Source of the DNA: Diphasiastrum complanatum
Lineage: Eukaryota; Streptophyta; Lycopodiopsida; Lycopodiales; Lycopodiaceae
Assembly (NCBI GenBank): GCA_029204225.1
Contig: MU831916.1
Span: 1-64,000, forward strand
DNA length: 64,000 bases
Direction: 5' to 3'
Below the pieces are notes generated by a model. The model did no database searches and was not told where the DNA came from. It saw only the letters and a list, made by a program, of their open reading frames with translations. Position numbers and translations under genes: made by a program. Below are positions 10,796 through 20,997 of the stretch, one piece after another; the stretch's first letter is position 1, and the number at the start of each line of letters is the position of its first letter.

Positions 10796-11668
10796 CTATG
10801 ATGATGTCCGTGGGAGTCTGCCAACTGACTGCAGCAGATCAGAAAGGTGAAGAGGTGGTGAGTCGGCTAATGAAGGGAGATGAGATGTAGCAGACCCAGC
10901 CACCGTCGCCCGTTGCAGAATAGATAGGGCCTGAGCACGTTGCAGGGCAATGGAAACACGTTGTTTGAAAGAAGTCACGAGAATAGAACCAGGAATACCT
11001 TGACGCTCTGCCGCCTGATGAGAACACATGCGAAGAAAATCCTCAAAGCATCGATGCAAGGTGCCATAAGTCTCAATAGCCAAGGGAAGGAAAGCATCAG
11101 TGGGGTGTCTGTCGGAGTAGTTTTTTTCCTTCTCTTATGCTGCCACGCCTGCCGCTTCTCTTGGTGTGAAGGTAGAGCGAGGCAATAGGTCACCACGTGT
11201 GGGATCAGCAACAACAACATCTACCAAAGTATGAAGCCCATCCCGAGAGAGGACAATGTCAACACGTCTGCTGGAAGAGTGGGACGTGGAAGAAGAAAAT
11301 ACATGAGACTGCTCTCTGAGGACATGGAATCCTCCATCTCTGGCTATAGCGGCTGCTGCATCTTTGACAGCATCATGCGTAGATGTGCGCTCACTCCTAG
11401 AAGGACAGCGGAGGAGGTGGATAGCAAGAGCATCAATAGGGTGACCACAAACACACCTGGAGAGACCCAAGACCGAAGGATGAGGAAGCCCCAAGCGAAG
11501 ACGAAGAGCAGTGGTGAAGATGGCGGAAGACAACCGGAAGGAAGGAATAACAGACCGAGCTGACAGCCAAGCCCCGACACTAGGACCCGTACAAGAAAGA
11601 AGCCGATCTCGATGCAACGCGGAAGGAGCCTCAAAGAGCATGCTGGAGAGGGGATGTTGTGCACGCAC
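10796..11668 (-). pseudogene. LINE C-terminal zinc motif and nuclease-like domain
   Basis: From 11668 leftwards the frame includes CVCGHPIDALAIHLLRC, then THDAVKDAAAAIARDGGFH and RRVDIVLSRDGLHTLVDVVV. The frame breaks at 11135 and resumes with FLPLAIETYGTLHRCFEDFL at 11083, stopping at 10796. Paired aspartates in VDIVL and DVVVAD are compatible with a PD-(D/E)xK fold. I infer that from order and motif only. Confidence 0.6.
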
Positions 11669-12620
11669 TCCAAGAGGGTCTCTTGCAGGTGATCTGAACT
11701 GAAAGTGAGGAGTTGCTCAAAAGGAGAAAGACAAGCTTGAGTAGAGAGGGGGAGGAGCTCTCGCACAGCGATGAGGAGGTGCTGGAAAGGCAGAGAACTG
11801 CTATCCACATAAGCAATGCAATCCGCCAAGAGAGGGCGAAAGCCAGAAAGGAACCGAGAAGACAAAACAGGGGCGACAAGAGCCCAGCTCCCAAGAAAAG
11901 CTGCAGGTGCAAAAGAAACCGTAGAGAGAAGACCCACATCTCCACAAGAAATGGGTAACCGAGCCTGGTTTTGAGCTGAAAGGGTCTCCACACCATCCAA
12001 AGAACTTGGGCCCAAAAGGCGGCCAAAAACGTCCATAAGAGAGCTGTTAAAGGAAGAGAGGAGATGCAAAAAGTTCGAAGTAGGGGGGAAAGTCCGCAAC
12101 AGATAAGAAGGACGCTGGATAAAGCAAGACGTCAAGATGCCAAACGCGACCTGAGTGTCGCCCAACTGGGGAAGCAGATCTGAATGAGCAACATCCTCCT
12201 GGAGAGCCTCACCAAGAAAAGCAGAGCTGAAGGAAGCAGACCCAAAAGGAATACCCAGAATGCGAATGCCATCTGAAGGAGAAAGGAAACCTTGAGGAGG
12301 AACAAAGTCCGGGGGAAGACCTGCTGGAGACCACACTGAACACTTGCAAGGTTGAATAGACAAACCAAGAGAAGCCAGCTGCTCAGAGAAATGATGAAAT
12401 GTGAGGAGCACCGTAGGAGCAGGACCAACAATATGAGTGTCATCAGCAACCGAAGGAAATAAGCAGGAGGGAAAGGCCTCTGCAGAAGCTCGAAGTGCAC
12501 GGAAATGAGCCTGATCGAAGAGAGGACCAGCCAAAGGATCACCTTGACGAGGAGAATATGAAAATAGAGCCTTGGACGAGGGAAGCCCAAGTGAAAAGCT
12601 CTGAGGAAGTCAAGGGAAGA
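11344..12620 (-). pseudogene. LINE reverse transcriptase, C-terminal half
   Basis: Frame FIFSSSRQGDPLAGPLFDQAHF then VADDTHIVGPAP: the RT motif before the palm aspartates and the catalytic ADD are both present. The thumb and linker follow to about 11640, where the sense frame shifts. Fingers and the first palm motif are absent. The RT reads directly out of the zinc-finger region, so several hundred codons are missing. Confidence 0.65.
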
Positions 12621-12987
12621 AATCTGCAGAGGGAGAATGGGGTGCAGAAAGAGGAGGGCCATCTTGAGACGACTGAAGCAGCGCAGGACAAGAACGCTGG
12701 TGACGGGCAAGACCTCCTATAGGAGAGAAGAAACAACCACAAGCATGGCAAGGAACCCGTTCAGGGGGTTGAGAAGGCAATGCAACAAGGGTCGAAGGAG
12801 ATTCACCAAGAGAGGGGGCAACAATGCCATGGGAAAAGGTGGGCGAAGGAGGAACATAGGGTGTTGTGGCAAGCGAGGAACCCAGCACAGCCTGACGCGA
12901 ATGAGGAGGGGAGTCAGGAGGGGGAGATACAGTTGAAGCAGGTCGTTTGAGACTCAGAGGACGAAGTAGGGAGATGTTCGAAGCCAT
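12610..12987 (-). pseudogene. LINE N-terminal region with zinc finger
   Basis: 125 codons, Ser/Pro-rich. A C-x2-C-x12-H-x3-C finger lies at residues 80-100 (CHACGCFF...ARHQRSC), similar in kind to the DNA-binding fingers at the N-terminus of R2 proteins. The frame stops at 12610, where an internal deletion or frameshift joins it to the middle of the RT. Confidence 0.6.
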
Positions 12988-14539
12988 GAGAACAACTGTA
13001 CAAAGGGAACCCTGTGATGGACCACCTCACCAACTGAACCGAGATCTTTTTTATATTTTTTTGATTTTTCCTCACACGGAATGCCGTTAACCTCGATGGA
13101 GCCGTCGGCCATTGTAAACCTTTTGCAATAGATTCCGAAAAAATGTTATGAAAGCTCTACCAGTGCTCCTTTGCTCCCAAGTGAAAGAACTTCAGGTAGT
13201 TGCAGTCGGAACGGTACATCCTATAATTCTAAATATGATGGGAAGTACTTCTCAAGGTAGCCTCTACCAGCGACAAGCTTGCCCACAACCAAAAGTGCCC
13301 TAATACCTGTTGAAAATGATTGCTTGAGAAGCCCGAAGATACATAAAAGGCAGCTACAAATCTGAACCTAACTAGCTCACTCCATATGATATTCAACGAT
13401 GGTGTAGATGCTCCACGATGTGCTCAAATTTCTCTCAACTCAGATGAACAATGTAATTTGCTAGCAATTTTGCAAATCTTCATCTGCGCTCTGCTCTACT
13501 CTCTTCAAGAGTTGCAACTTTCAAAGTGCTTCCAAAGATCTCCAAAGCACCAACGTAGATTATGAATGAAGCCTCTGAACCTGCTTGCGCTACTCCACCT
13601 CTCTATAGAGCTTTTGGAATCGCTGTTGTAGCAAACTGGATAACTATGTTCTCCTCATTAACTTCTCAATCTCATAGAAGTTATCTTACTTGCATTATGA
13701 TATTACAACAACTGATATAAAATTGAAAAGGGTGTCGACTTGACCTGCTGCAGTTCCTTGTTGTCTCCAATCAAATGATGCTCCTTTGACTCTCCTCTAT
13801 AAGCTACTTTGCACATTCCAAAAGCATATCGTTTGTCATCTCTGATGAGCAATTGCATAGCCTGTATAAAACTTGTTATTAACTTCTATTGGAGACTAGT
13901 TTTGTATACCAGATTTTGGATTGTTATCACATCATTTAGCTTGAAATAAGTAGTTCCTTGCTCTAACTCAGGACCTCAAAGGACGCGTTTAGGTGGTAGA
14001 TATCCAAAAAAACTGTCCAGTACTATCTTGATAATTACCACTGTGATTGACATGATTTTCTTTACTTTCACAAGCTCACTAATTTCCTAGTAAAATACTT
14101 TCCCTTCCAGACAACCCAATTTGTGTCCTTATCTTGGTGGTTTATGGCAGTGCAACTAACACTCACCACAACAACTGAGGGTGGACAACTTATTCATTTG
14201 TAAAATCGTGTTCGCATATCTGAAAATCTTCACATGAAATTTCGTTGTTTTATCATTATCATTGTTAAAAATACCACTTGTGTACGAAACTTGCATACAG
14301 AGATGGTGATTTAGATGAGTCTTTTGTACATCCTATTAGACACTTACAAGCATAGATCTATAAAGCTGACATACATGAGGACTGAGGCTCAACCTGAGGA
14401 AATCTTACTGCCACCATAAGACTATACCCTCACTGGATAAATAGCTAGTAGACATAATGACAAGTCAAAGAGCATCAAATGATTACGTTGTTTCTAATGT
14501 AGCAAATGCACAACCACATATAACTCCGACTCAGATCTA
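12988..14539. other. No gene recognised
   Basis: AT-rich unique-looking sequence with no long open frame, no LTR ends and no clear exon. The first few tens of bases are probably the LINE 5' UTR. Confidence 0.4.
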
Positions 14540-15722
14540 GACTCCCGTGACAAGGTAACATGCAAGCCCACACACACTCATGCAAACCAACACAAATAAT
14601 AAAGTGTCAAATACATGCCCATAAGTCGTATCCTGTTGTACCAACACCTGTGCCACCTGTAGATCCGCTACTACACTGCTGGTCACCAAATCAGGTCCCC
14701 GACCATGGCTCTACACCTGCAACTAAGATGCCCTCATGTCCAAGCATATCCAACTATCCAATAAGCCCTGAAAGATGATCTCCATCCATTCCCCATGCTC
14801 CAAGCACAAGAGTCTACCAAGGACTCAATGAATGAATGTACACAAACCTCACCATAGGCTATACCTGAGTAGCTCGCCTATCTCCCAGAGATACTGATGA
14901 TAGTCTGCCTCTCCTACATCCCATGTAGGCCCAACTTTCCATGCTTGACGTTGCCAACTCTGATTTGACCAGTATATAAGCCTCCCACCAAAGATCCTGT
15001 CTCACCAACACATCCATCATAGCGTCCAAGCGAAAGCAAATGCAAAGTAGATCCACTATTGTGATGAACAACTCACCCATGATCCATAACATATTAGGTA
15101 GGATAGCTCCAGAACCCTGTACCCTGTACCATCTGATCACCAAGTATCCATTACCCGCTAATAGCTCTCCAAGAATCTGTCCACCTGTAGTGCAACTAGA
15201 CTCCAACTGGATCTAACCAAAAGCTGCATCCTGCTTACCAAATAGTGATGGATAGAAACAACATGTGATGCCAACCTGGAGACTACCATGCATATAACCA
15301 TGCAGCTCACCTAATCACTCGCCAAAGTATCATTTGTCACTCCCTGAGCAACCATCTCCATCCCTGTTGGCTCACAACCATGGGCATGCTAGATCCACAT
15401 CACCCCGTAATGCACTCCATGCCCTCAGGATATGTACCACCACTAGGTACACTCCATGCCACTTACCTCCAAGTAGGCTTGACTCGTCCCTAGGTCACCA
15501 CATGATGCACCAGCTGAAGATTATCATCCATACATCAAATGACATATCATACCTAAGCAACTATAGCATCTCCCTGAGTGCCACCCCAATGGACTCGTCA
15601 TCCACATACTATGCTCACCTGATGTCTCTGATCCTGGTCACCATCCTACTAGACAAGCTGAACTCCAAAGCATCACCTGTTCCACCTGGCTCCCTGGCTA
15701 TGTGCCGCCCGACACCATGCCA
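14540..15722. repeat. R1 non-coding repeat, copy 2
   Basis: Matches R1 copy 1; the clearest stretch is 15047-15722 against 2811-3333. The repeat ends at gcccgacaccatgcca, after which gypsy sequence starts (15723). The open frames 14859-15206 (minus) and 15334-15927 (plus) are not shared with copy 1 as coding frames, and the second runs on into the E1 LTR. Confidence 0.6.
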
Positions 15723-15758
15723 ATTTATGTTCACTTATCGAAATTTGATGGTAGTCTT
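15723..15758 (+). pseudogene. Ty3/gypsy pol fragment, left of E1
   Basis: 36 bp that, when E1 and one TSD copy are removed, join the gypsy RT frame at 20998 (LLKESMDVFVWDLKDL). It represents the sequence just before the RT domain. Confidence 0.5.
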
Positions 15759-16440
15759 TGTAAAAATTATAGCAAATAAGGATCCTAAAACACTTGAAAT
15801 GATGAGGAAAACAATAGATTATGATTTCATAAGATTAGCACAAGTTGAACCATCAAAATCCATCAAAAATCTATGCTTGAACCTCACTAAATGGCCCAAA
15901 TCCTTGAAGAAGGCTTCACACGTGTGAAAGTACGGCCTCCCACAGTCTGAGTACTGTACACCAGACCTACATTCAATCCTATAATCATTAGTAATCACAA
16001 GTACTCAAACAATTATGAACATAGAGAGCAATTGCACCATTATGAGAGAAAAAACATGAAATTGCTTGATTGATTTTGGTGAGATATCATCACCTATATA
16101 TACATGATCCATCACGGTTTTGGGCAGGTATGAGTAGCCCTAAACCTATCCCTAATGCTAATTTTGGTGGATCTTTCATCCCTACCAAGTTAGGGTTGGA
16201 ATCTTGGAGATCCCTCAACAATGCAAAAATTACCAAAAATAGCTCCTATTTTTTCTCCCTTGTATCTAAGCATAATTTGGACTCATTCCAAAGGTTCTAA
16301 CACTTAGGTCTACTTGAGAACATCCTTATGAATGGAATCCTATGCTATTTGGCACGTGTGACAAGCCACATCATGACCATCTAACTATTTACAAGTCATA
16401 TGACCAAAACTAGTCAAGCTAGAATTGTGAATTTTTAACA
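15759..16440 (-). repeat. E1 3' LTR
   Basis: 682 bp, sense on the minus strand. A TATA-like GTATATATAG lies at 16094-16103, about 340 nt from the LTR start. The palindrome TTCACACGTGTGAA is at 15915-15928, downstream of the TATA. It differs from the 5' LTR at about 15771 (t/c) and near 16306 (g/a). Confidence 0.95.
15915..15928. promoter_or_regulatory. G-box palindrome in E1 3' LTR
   Basis: Perfect TTCACACGTGTGAA, about 175 nt downstream of the LTR's TATA box, so probably within the transcribed R/U5 part. Confidence 0.45.
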
Positions 16441-16452
16441 CTCCTCCTCACT
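16441..16452 (-). other. E1 polypurine tract
   Basis: The minus strand reads AGTGAGGAGGAG directly before the 3' LTR. This is the expected site of plus-strand DNA priming. Confidence 0.8.
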
Positions 16453-16454
16453 AT

Positions 16455-19400
16455 CTAGCTTGGTTCAATCATTGCTTTACTAATCACTCCAAGTGATGAT
16501 CTGAACTTCATAAAATGTGTCTTTTGAAGTGGTTTAGTAAGTAGATCAGCTACACATTCATTGCTTGGAACATGCTCCAAAGCAATCTCCTTGGCTTGCA
16601 CCATTTCTCTCACAAAGTGATGGCATATCTCAATGTGCTTAGATCTTGCATGGAAGATTGGGTTAGATGCAAGGTGTTGGGCTGATATATTGTCATTGTA
16701 GATGATTGGTGCCTCCTCTGAATCCATGATCTTTAGCTCCACCAATAATCTCTTGATCCAAAGTACCTCCTTTGTAGTGGTTGTCAAAGCTTTGTACTCG
16801 GCCTCGGTTGAAGATAGAGATATAGTTTCTTGCTTTTTTGAAAGCCATGAAACCACACCTTCTCCTATGAAAGTTGAATAGGCACTTGTTGATTTCCTAT
16901 CCCTCTTGTCCCTTGCAAAATCTGAATCACTAAATGCATGAAGGTTAATCACATCTCCTCTATATAGAATCCCAAAATCCAATGTACCCGAGATGTATCT
17001 TAGAATCCTCTTAGCCTTTTTCCAATGGATATTCAATGGCTTTTGCATGGATTGGCTCAACCTACATACACTAAAGCTAAGATCTGGTCTAGTTATAGTG
17101 ATCCACATTAAGGAACCTATAAGTTGCCTAAACAAAGTGATGTCCATGAATGATCTTTCATCATCTTCATTTGGCACTTTTACATCTTGCTCCATTGGTG
17201 TGTCAACACTTTTGCATACTTCCATCTTAAACTTCTTCAAAAGACTTTGAGCATAGTTTACTTGACTTATAAAGATAAAATCAGACCCTCTAAGTACTTC
17301 TATGCCTAAAATGAAGTGAAGACACCCTAGATCTACCATCTTGAACTCTAAGGATAGATCTATCTTGAGTTTGTAGCCCTTGCTTGAGCTTGCATATCCA
17401 AGCATGATCCCTCTTGTGGAAGATGGATCCTCCTTGGTTCTTGTTTCCAATGGCACATGCACATAGCATATACACCCAAAAACTTTCAAGTGATTAAGAT
17501 TGGGTTTCTTTCCATACAACATCTCATAAGGAGTTTTGCCTTCAATTGCTTTGCAAGACACCCTATTCATCAAGTAGTTTGCACATACAAGAGACTCACC
17601 CCAAAAGGATTTGGGCAAACAAGCATCTAATCTTAAAGCCTTAGAACATTCACATAATGTTCTATTCCTTCTTTCAGCAACTCCATTTTGTTGAGGAGTG
17701 TAAGGACAAGAAGTCTCTTTCTTGATCCCTTCCTCCTCACAAAAGGCCTTGAACTCATTGGAGATGAATTCTCCACCATTGTCACTTCTAAGAATCTTGA
17801 TGCTATGATTATGATGCTTTTCCACAAACAACTTGAACTTTACAAAAGTATCAAATACTTGAGACTTGAAGGAAAGTAAGAACACCCAACAATATCTTGA
17901 GTAGTCATCAATGAAGGTTAAAAACATGGATGAACCTCCATTAGATTTGGTGCTAGCAATGTGCACATCCGAGTGTATGAGTTCAAGAGGATGAGATGAC
18001 TTTGTGATGGAGTTAGGAAACACATTCTTATGTGCCTTGGATAAGGCACAAGCTTCACAAACCTTGTCTTCCTTCCCAATAGACCTTGGTAGGCCTAAAG
18101 CATACTCCTCCTTGATCATAGCCTCTATGGAACCCGAGTTGACATGTCCAAGTCTTTTGTGCCATAAAGTAAAGGTAGATATCTTGCTCTTCTCGGCCAA
18201 CATGACAACATTAGTATCCACAAATGCATCCAGCTTATAAAGTTTGCCAAGTCTAGTGCCCTTAGCCACTATCTTACCCTTCTTCTTGATGAAACATTCA
18301 TTTGAAGCAAAGTCAACATTGAAACCATTGTCTACCATTTGGCCAACACTTAGTAGATTCTTTGTTATTGTAGGAATGTACAAAACACCTTCTATGTTGA
18401 TCTTTTTGGAAGATCCTAAGCAAAGGGGAATGCTACCAACTCCTTCAATTTTACAAGCTTCATCATTTGCTGTATAGATAGACTTTATAGGTCCATCATA
18501 AGATAAGAGAGAAGAGAAAAACTCCCTTTTACTAGTCATGTGTGAACTAGCACCCGAGTCAATCCACCAAGGATCTTCTCCTTTGAAGCTTGTTGAAGAA
18601 AATATGGACATCATGAGAGAGTCCTCATGTGAACTCTCCTCATCCTCCTCTTTGCTCATGTTGGCTTGGCTTTGATCTTGCTTCCTCTTGAAGCATTCCG
18701 AGGCATAATGCCCCATCTTGCTACAATAGTAGCACTTCACCTTTGATTTGTCCTTCTTGACTTTGGTGGTTGATGGAGATGCCTTTGGGGGTCCTTCTTG
18801 ATCCTCAAGCTTTGTAGACTTCTTGAATGTTGATCCTTTGCCTTTGGACTTGCCTTTGCCTTTGGTGAAGAGAGCTTGGTCATCTCCACCTTGGATGGAA
18901 AGCCTATCCATCCTCTCTTGCATTTGGCTCCTTCTTGATTCCTCGGCCATGAGTGTGCCTTGGAGTTCTTCAAGTATGGGTAGCTTACCCATAATTGCAT
19001 ATCCCTGAACCAAATTGTCAAATTCAAAGCTTAGTCCATTCAATATGAGTTGAACAAGCTCTTCATCCTTGATAGGGTCACCTATAAAGGCTAGCTCTTT
19101 GTTCAATTCCTTTACTCTTAGGACAAAAGTATGTGCACTCTCTCCTTTCTTTTGATAGCTTCTATAGATTTGATTCTTCAAAGCTAACATTCTAGTTTGG
19201 TTCTTGGATTCATAGACCTTTTGCAAAGTCTCCCAAGCATCTTGAGCTGAAGTGCAATCTCCTACCTCTCTTAAGAGTTCATTTGCAACATTCATTTTTA
19301 TGCAATGTAGTGCAACATTGCACCTCTTGATGTATTTGGCTTTTTCTTGAGGATGAATAGGTTCACCCTCCTTACCATTTACAATTTCCATCAGATCTTG

Positions 19401-19499
19401 CATGATCATGATAGATTCCATTCTAACTTTCCATATGGAATAGTTAGTTTTGTTGAGCCTTTCATTAGTATCCAAAAGATATGCATTTATAGATGCCAT
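16455..19499 (-). CDS. E1 Gag-protease-integrase-RNase H polyprotein lacking the RT palm
   Basis: 1014 codons without a stop. Gag (UBN2 type) covers residues 1-230, with a CCHC knuckle at 256-269 (CYYCSKMGHYASEC). The aspartic protease motif is WWIDSGASSHM (Asp314). The integrase zinc region is H447, H452, C481, C484, and the integrase triad is D511, D573 (SDNGGEF) and E609 (NGVAER). At residues 708-711 the frame passes directly from the integrase tail (SSSKGYK) to the end of RT (LSLEFKMVDLGCLHFILGIEV). About 300 or more residues, including the YVDD palm, are therefore missing. RNase H is present (D858, E899, D937; KHIEICHHFVRE). Copia polyproteins usually exceed 1300 residues. The clean in-frame junction and near-identical LTRs mean this version moved recently as it is. 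The first ATG sits in a typical Gag start (MASINAYLLDTNERLNKTNY). Confidence 0.92.
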   Translation of the reverse strand: MASINAYLLDTNERLNKTNYSIWKVRMESIMIMQDLMEIVNGKEGEPIHPQEKAKYIKRCNVALHCIKMNVANELLREVGDCTSAQDAWETLQKVYESKNQTRMLALKNQIYRSYQKKGESAHTFVLRVKELNKELAFIGDPIKDEELVQLILNGLSFEFDNLVQGYAIMGKLPILEELQGTLMAEESRRSQMQERMDRLSIQGGDDQALFTKGKGKSKGKGSTFKKSTKLEDQEGPPKASPSTTKVKKDKSKVKCYYCSKMGHYASECFKRKQDQSQANMSKEEDEESSHEDSLMMSIFSSTSFKGEDPWWIDSGASSHMTSKREFFSSLLSYDGPIKSIYTANDEACKIEGVGSIPLCLGSSKKINIEGVLYIPTITKNLLSVGQMVDNGFNVDFASNECFIKKKGKIVAKGTRLGKLYKLDAFVDTNVVMLAEKSKISTFTLWHKRLGHVNSGSIEAMIKEEYALGLPRSIGKEDKVCEACALSKAHKNVFPNSITKSSHPLELIHSDVHIASTKSNGGSSMFLTFIDDYSRYCWVFLLSFKSQVFDTFVKFKLFVEKHHNHSIKILRSDNGGEFISNEFKAFCEEEGIKKETSCPYTPQQNGVAERRNRTLCECSKALRLDACLPKSFWGESLVCANYLMNRVSCKAIEGKTPYEMLYGKKPNLNHLKVFGCICYVHVPLETRTKEDPSSTRGIMLGYASSSKGYKLKIDLSLEFKMVDLGCLHFILGIEVLRGSDFIFISQVNYAQSLLKKFKMEVCKSVDTPMEQDVKVPNEDDERSFMDITLFRQLIGSLMWITITRPDLSFSVCRLSQSMQKPLNIHWKKAKRILRYISGTLDFGILYRGDVINLHAFSDSDFARDKRDRKSTSAYSTFIGEGVVSWLSKKQETISLSSTEAEYKALTTTTKEVLWIKRLLVELKIMDSEEAPIIYNDNISAQHLASNPIFHARSKHIEICHHFVREMVQAKEIALEHVPSNECVADLLTKPLQKTHFMKFRSSLGVISKAMIEPS

Positions 19500-20298
19500 C
19501 TAGTCTCCTAATCAAGGACTTGACACAAATGAAGGTTACTTCTATTGATTTGATTGAAGGTCTACCTTATCCCACTTCTTAGGGACCTGAAAAGATCAGT
19601 AATAGACTTCCTATAAAGATCTAAGAATGATCTCTAACAAAATCAAATCATAGAATACTAGAAACAATGCACTTGCTTGATTGAAGTAGACAATACTAGT
19701 AGAATTGCCCCTCTTTCTATAAAGAACATTAAAGCTTCCAAATGATCTGATCAAGAGTGAATTTCAGCAACCTAATATACTTCCAAAATCACTTGTAAAA
19801 GATCTAAATGGAACTTAATGAGGATGCAACACAATCTACTATCCAATCACAAGCAAAAAATGATCAAAATTAATGAAAAATTGATCTAATTTGGTGCATA
19901 AGTCAAGCAATGGTTGGACTGAACCTAAATCACTTTAGGAGGTGCCTACTACACCTTAGAACAGCCTTGAAGAGTCCCCAAAACTCTGATCTTCCCTCTC
20001 CTTGAATGCTAGAAAGCCTTCTCTATGAAATCACCTCCAAAACTCGCTTAGAAATCAATGCTTGGAGCAAGCAAAACTTGCTATCTTGGTAATGTGAATT
20101 GAATTCAACTTTGCCTCTGGTTTTAGACACCTAAACACCTGCAAATGAAGTCACACAACACCAATCTCCAATGTATTTGACTCACTTTGAGTTCTAGAAT
20201 CAATACTAGTTGCTAAGATCCAATCTACACAAGATTTAGATCAAAAATTGTGATCAAATTGAATGCAAACCAAGGATTTAGCTCATTTCAACCTTTAG
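19500..20298 (-). other. E1 leader between PBS and Gag
   Basis: About 0.8 kb with no conserved frame, expected to hold the packaging and dimerisation signals of the element RNA. No specific structure was identified. Confidence 0.6.
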
Positions 20299-20310
20299 GC
20301 TCTGATACCA
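20299..20310 (-). other. E1 primer-binding site (initiator tRNA-Met)
   Basis: The minus strand reads TGGTATCAGAGC directly after the 5' LTR. This is complementary to the 3' end of plant initiator tRNA-Met, the usual copia primer. Confidence 0.9.
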
Positions 20311-20992
20311 TGTAAAAATTACAGCAAATAAGGATCCTAAAACACTTGAAATGATGAGGAAAACAATAGATTATGATTTCATAAGATTAGCACAAGTTGA
20401 ACCATCAAAATCCATCAAAAATCTATGCTTGAACCTCACTAAATGGCCCAAATCCTTGAAGAAGGCTTCACACGTGTGAAAGTACGGCCTCCCACAGTCT
20501 GAGTACTGTACACCAGACCTACATTCAATCCTATAATCATTAGTAATCACAAGTACTCAAACAATTATGAACATAGAGAGCAATTGCACCATTATGAGAG
20601 AAAAAACATGAAATTGCTTGATTGATTTTGGTGAGATATCATCACCTATATATACATGATCCATCACGGTTTTGGGCAGGTATGAGTAGCCCTAAACCTA
20701 TCCCTAATGCTAATTTTGGTGGATCTTTCATCCCTACCAAGTTAGGGTTGGAATCTTGGAGATCCCTCAACAATGCAAAAATTACCAAAAATAGCTCCTA
20801 TTTTTTCTCCCTTGTATCTAAGCATAATTTGGACTCATTCCAAAGGTTCTAACACTTAGATCTACTTGAGAACATCCTTATGAATGGAATCCTATGCTAT
20901 TTGGCACGTGTGACAAGCCACATCATGACCATCTAACTATTTACAAGTCATATGACCAAAACTAGTCAAGCTAGAATTGTGAATTTTTAACA
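20311..20992 (-). repeat. E1 5' LTR
   Basis: 682 bp and near-identical to the 3' LTR. The internal open frame at 20622-20852 on the opposite strand is duplicated in the other LTR and is not a gene. The palindrome lies at 20467-20480. Confidence 0.95.
20467..20480. promoter_or_regulatory. G-box palindrome in E1 5' LTR
   Basis: The same perfect 14-bp palindrome as at 15915-15928, in the 5' LTR that drives transcription. Confidence 0.45.
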
Positions 20993-20997
20993 GTCTT

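Larger units (their letters stand above)
10796..12987 (-). mobile_element. Degenerate LINE of the R2-like (RLE) architecture
   Basis: On the minus strand the order is an N-terminal Cys2-His-Cys finger, RT motifs QGDPLAGPLF and ADDTHIVG, a cysteine-histidine motif (CVCGHPIDALAIHLLRC), a nuclease-like segment (RRVDIVLS, then LVDVVVADPT), and a conserved-looking tail (PLAIETYGTLH, KQRVSIALQRAQA). This order, with the nuclease after RT, is that of R2/NeSL-type LINEs, not of plant L1 elements, which carry an N-terminal AP endonuclease. The RT N-terminal part is deleted and at least two frameshifts occur (about 11640 and 11135). The element is inactive. It is slightly GC-richer than its surroundings. 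Confidence 0.72.
15754..20997 (-). mobile_element. E1: complete Ty1/copia-type element with in-frame RT deletion
   Basis: Two 682-bp LTRs (15759-16440, 20311-20992) with TG...CA ends are flanked by the perfect TSD gtctt (15754-15758, 20993-20997). I count two differences between the LTRs, so the insertion is recent. On the minus strand the PBS TGGTATCAGAGC (20299-20310) abuts the 5' LTR, and a polypurine tract AGTGAGGAGGAG (16441-16452) abuts the 3' LTR. One long frame encodes Gag, protease, integrase and RNase H but lacks the RT palm. The element landed in a gypsy pol. Without RT it is non-autonomous and would need enzymes in trans. Confidence 0.95.

Noticed and set aside
11231-12936. Several plus-strand frames of 60-110 codons, Arg/Glu/Lys-rich
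   Set aside because: They are shadows opposite the Ser/Leu-rich LINE coding strand, which has RT motifs.
15334-15927. 197-codon plus-strand frame
   Set aside because: It crosses three unrelated sequences (R1 repeat, gypsy scrap, E1 LTR), so it is a chance fusion.
16070-16300. 76-codon plus-strand frame, identical copy at 20622-20852
   Set aside because: It lies in the E1 LTR on the antisense strand and is duplicated only because the LTR is.
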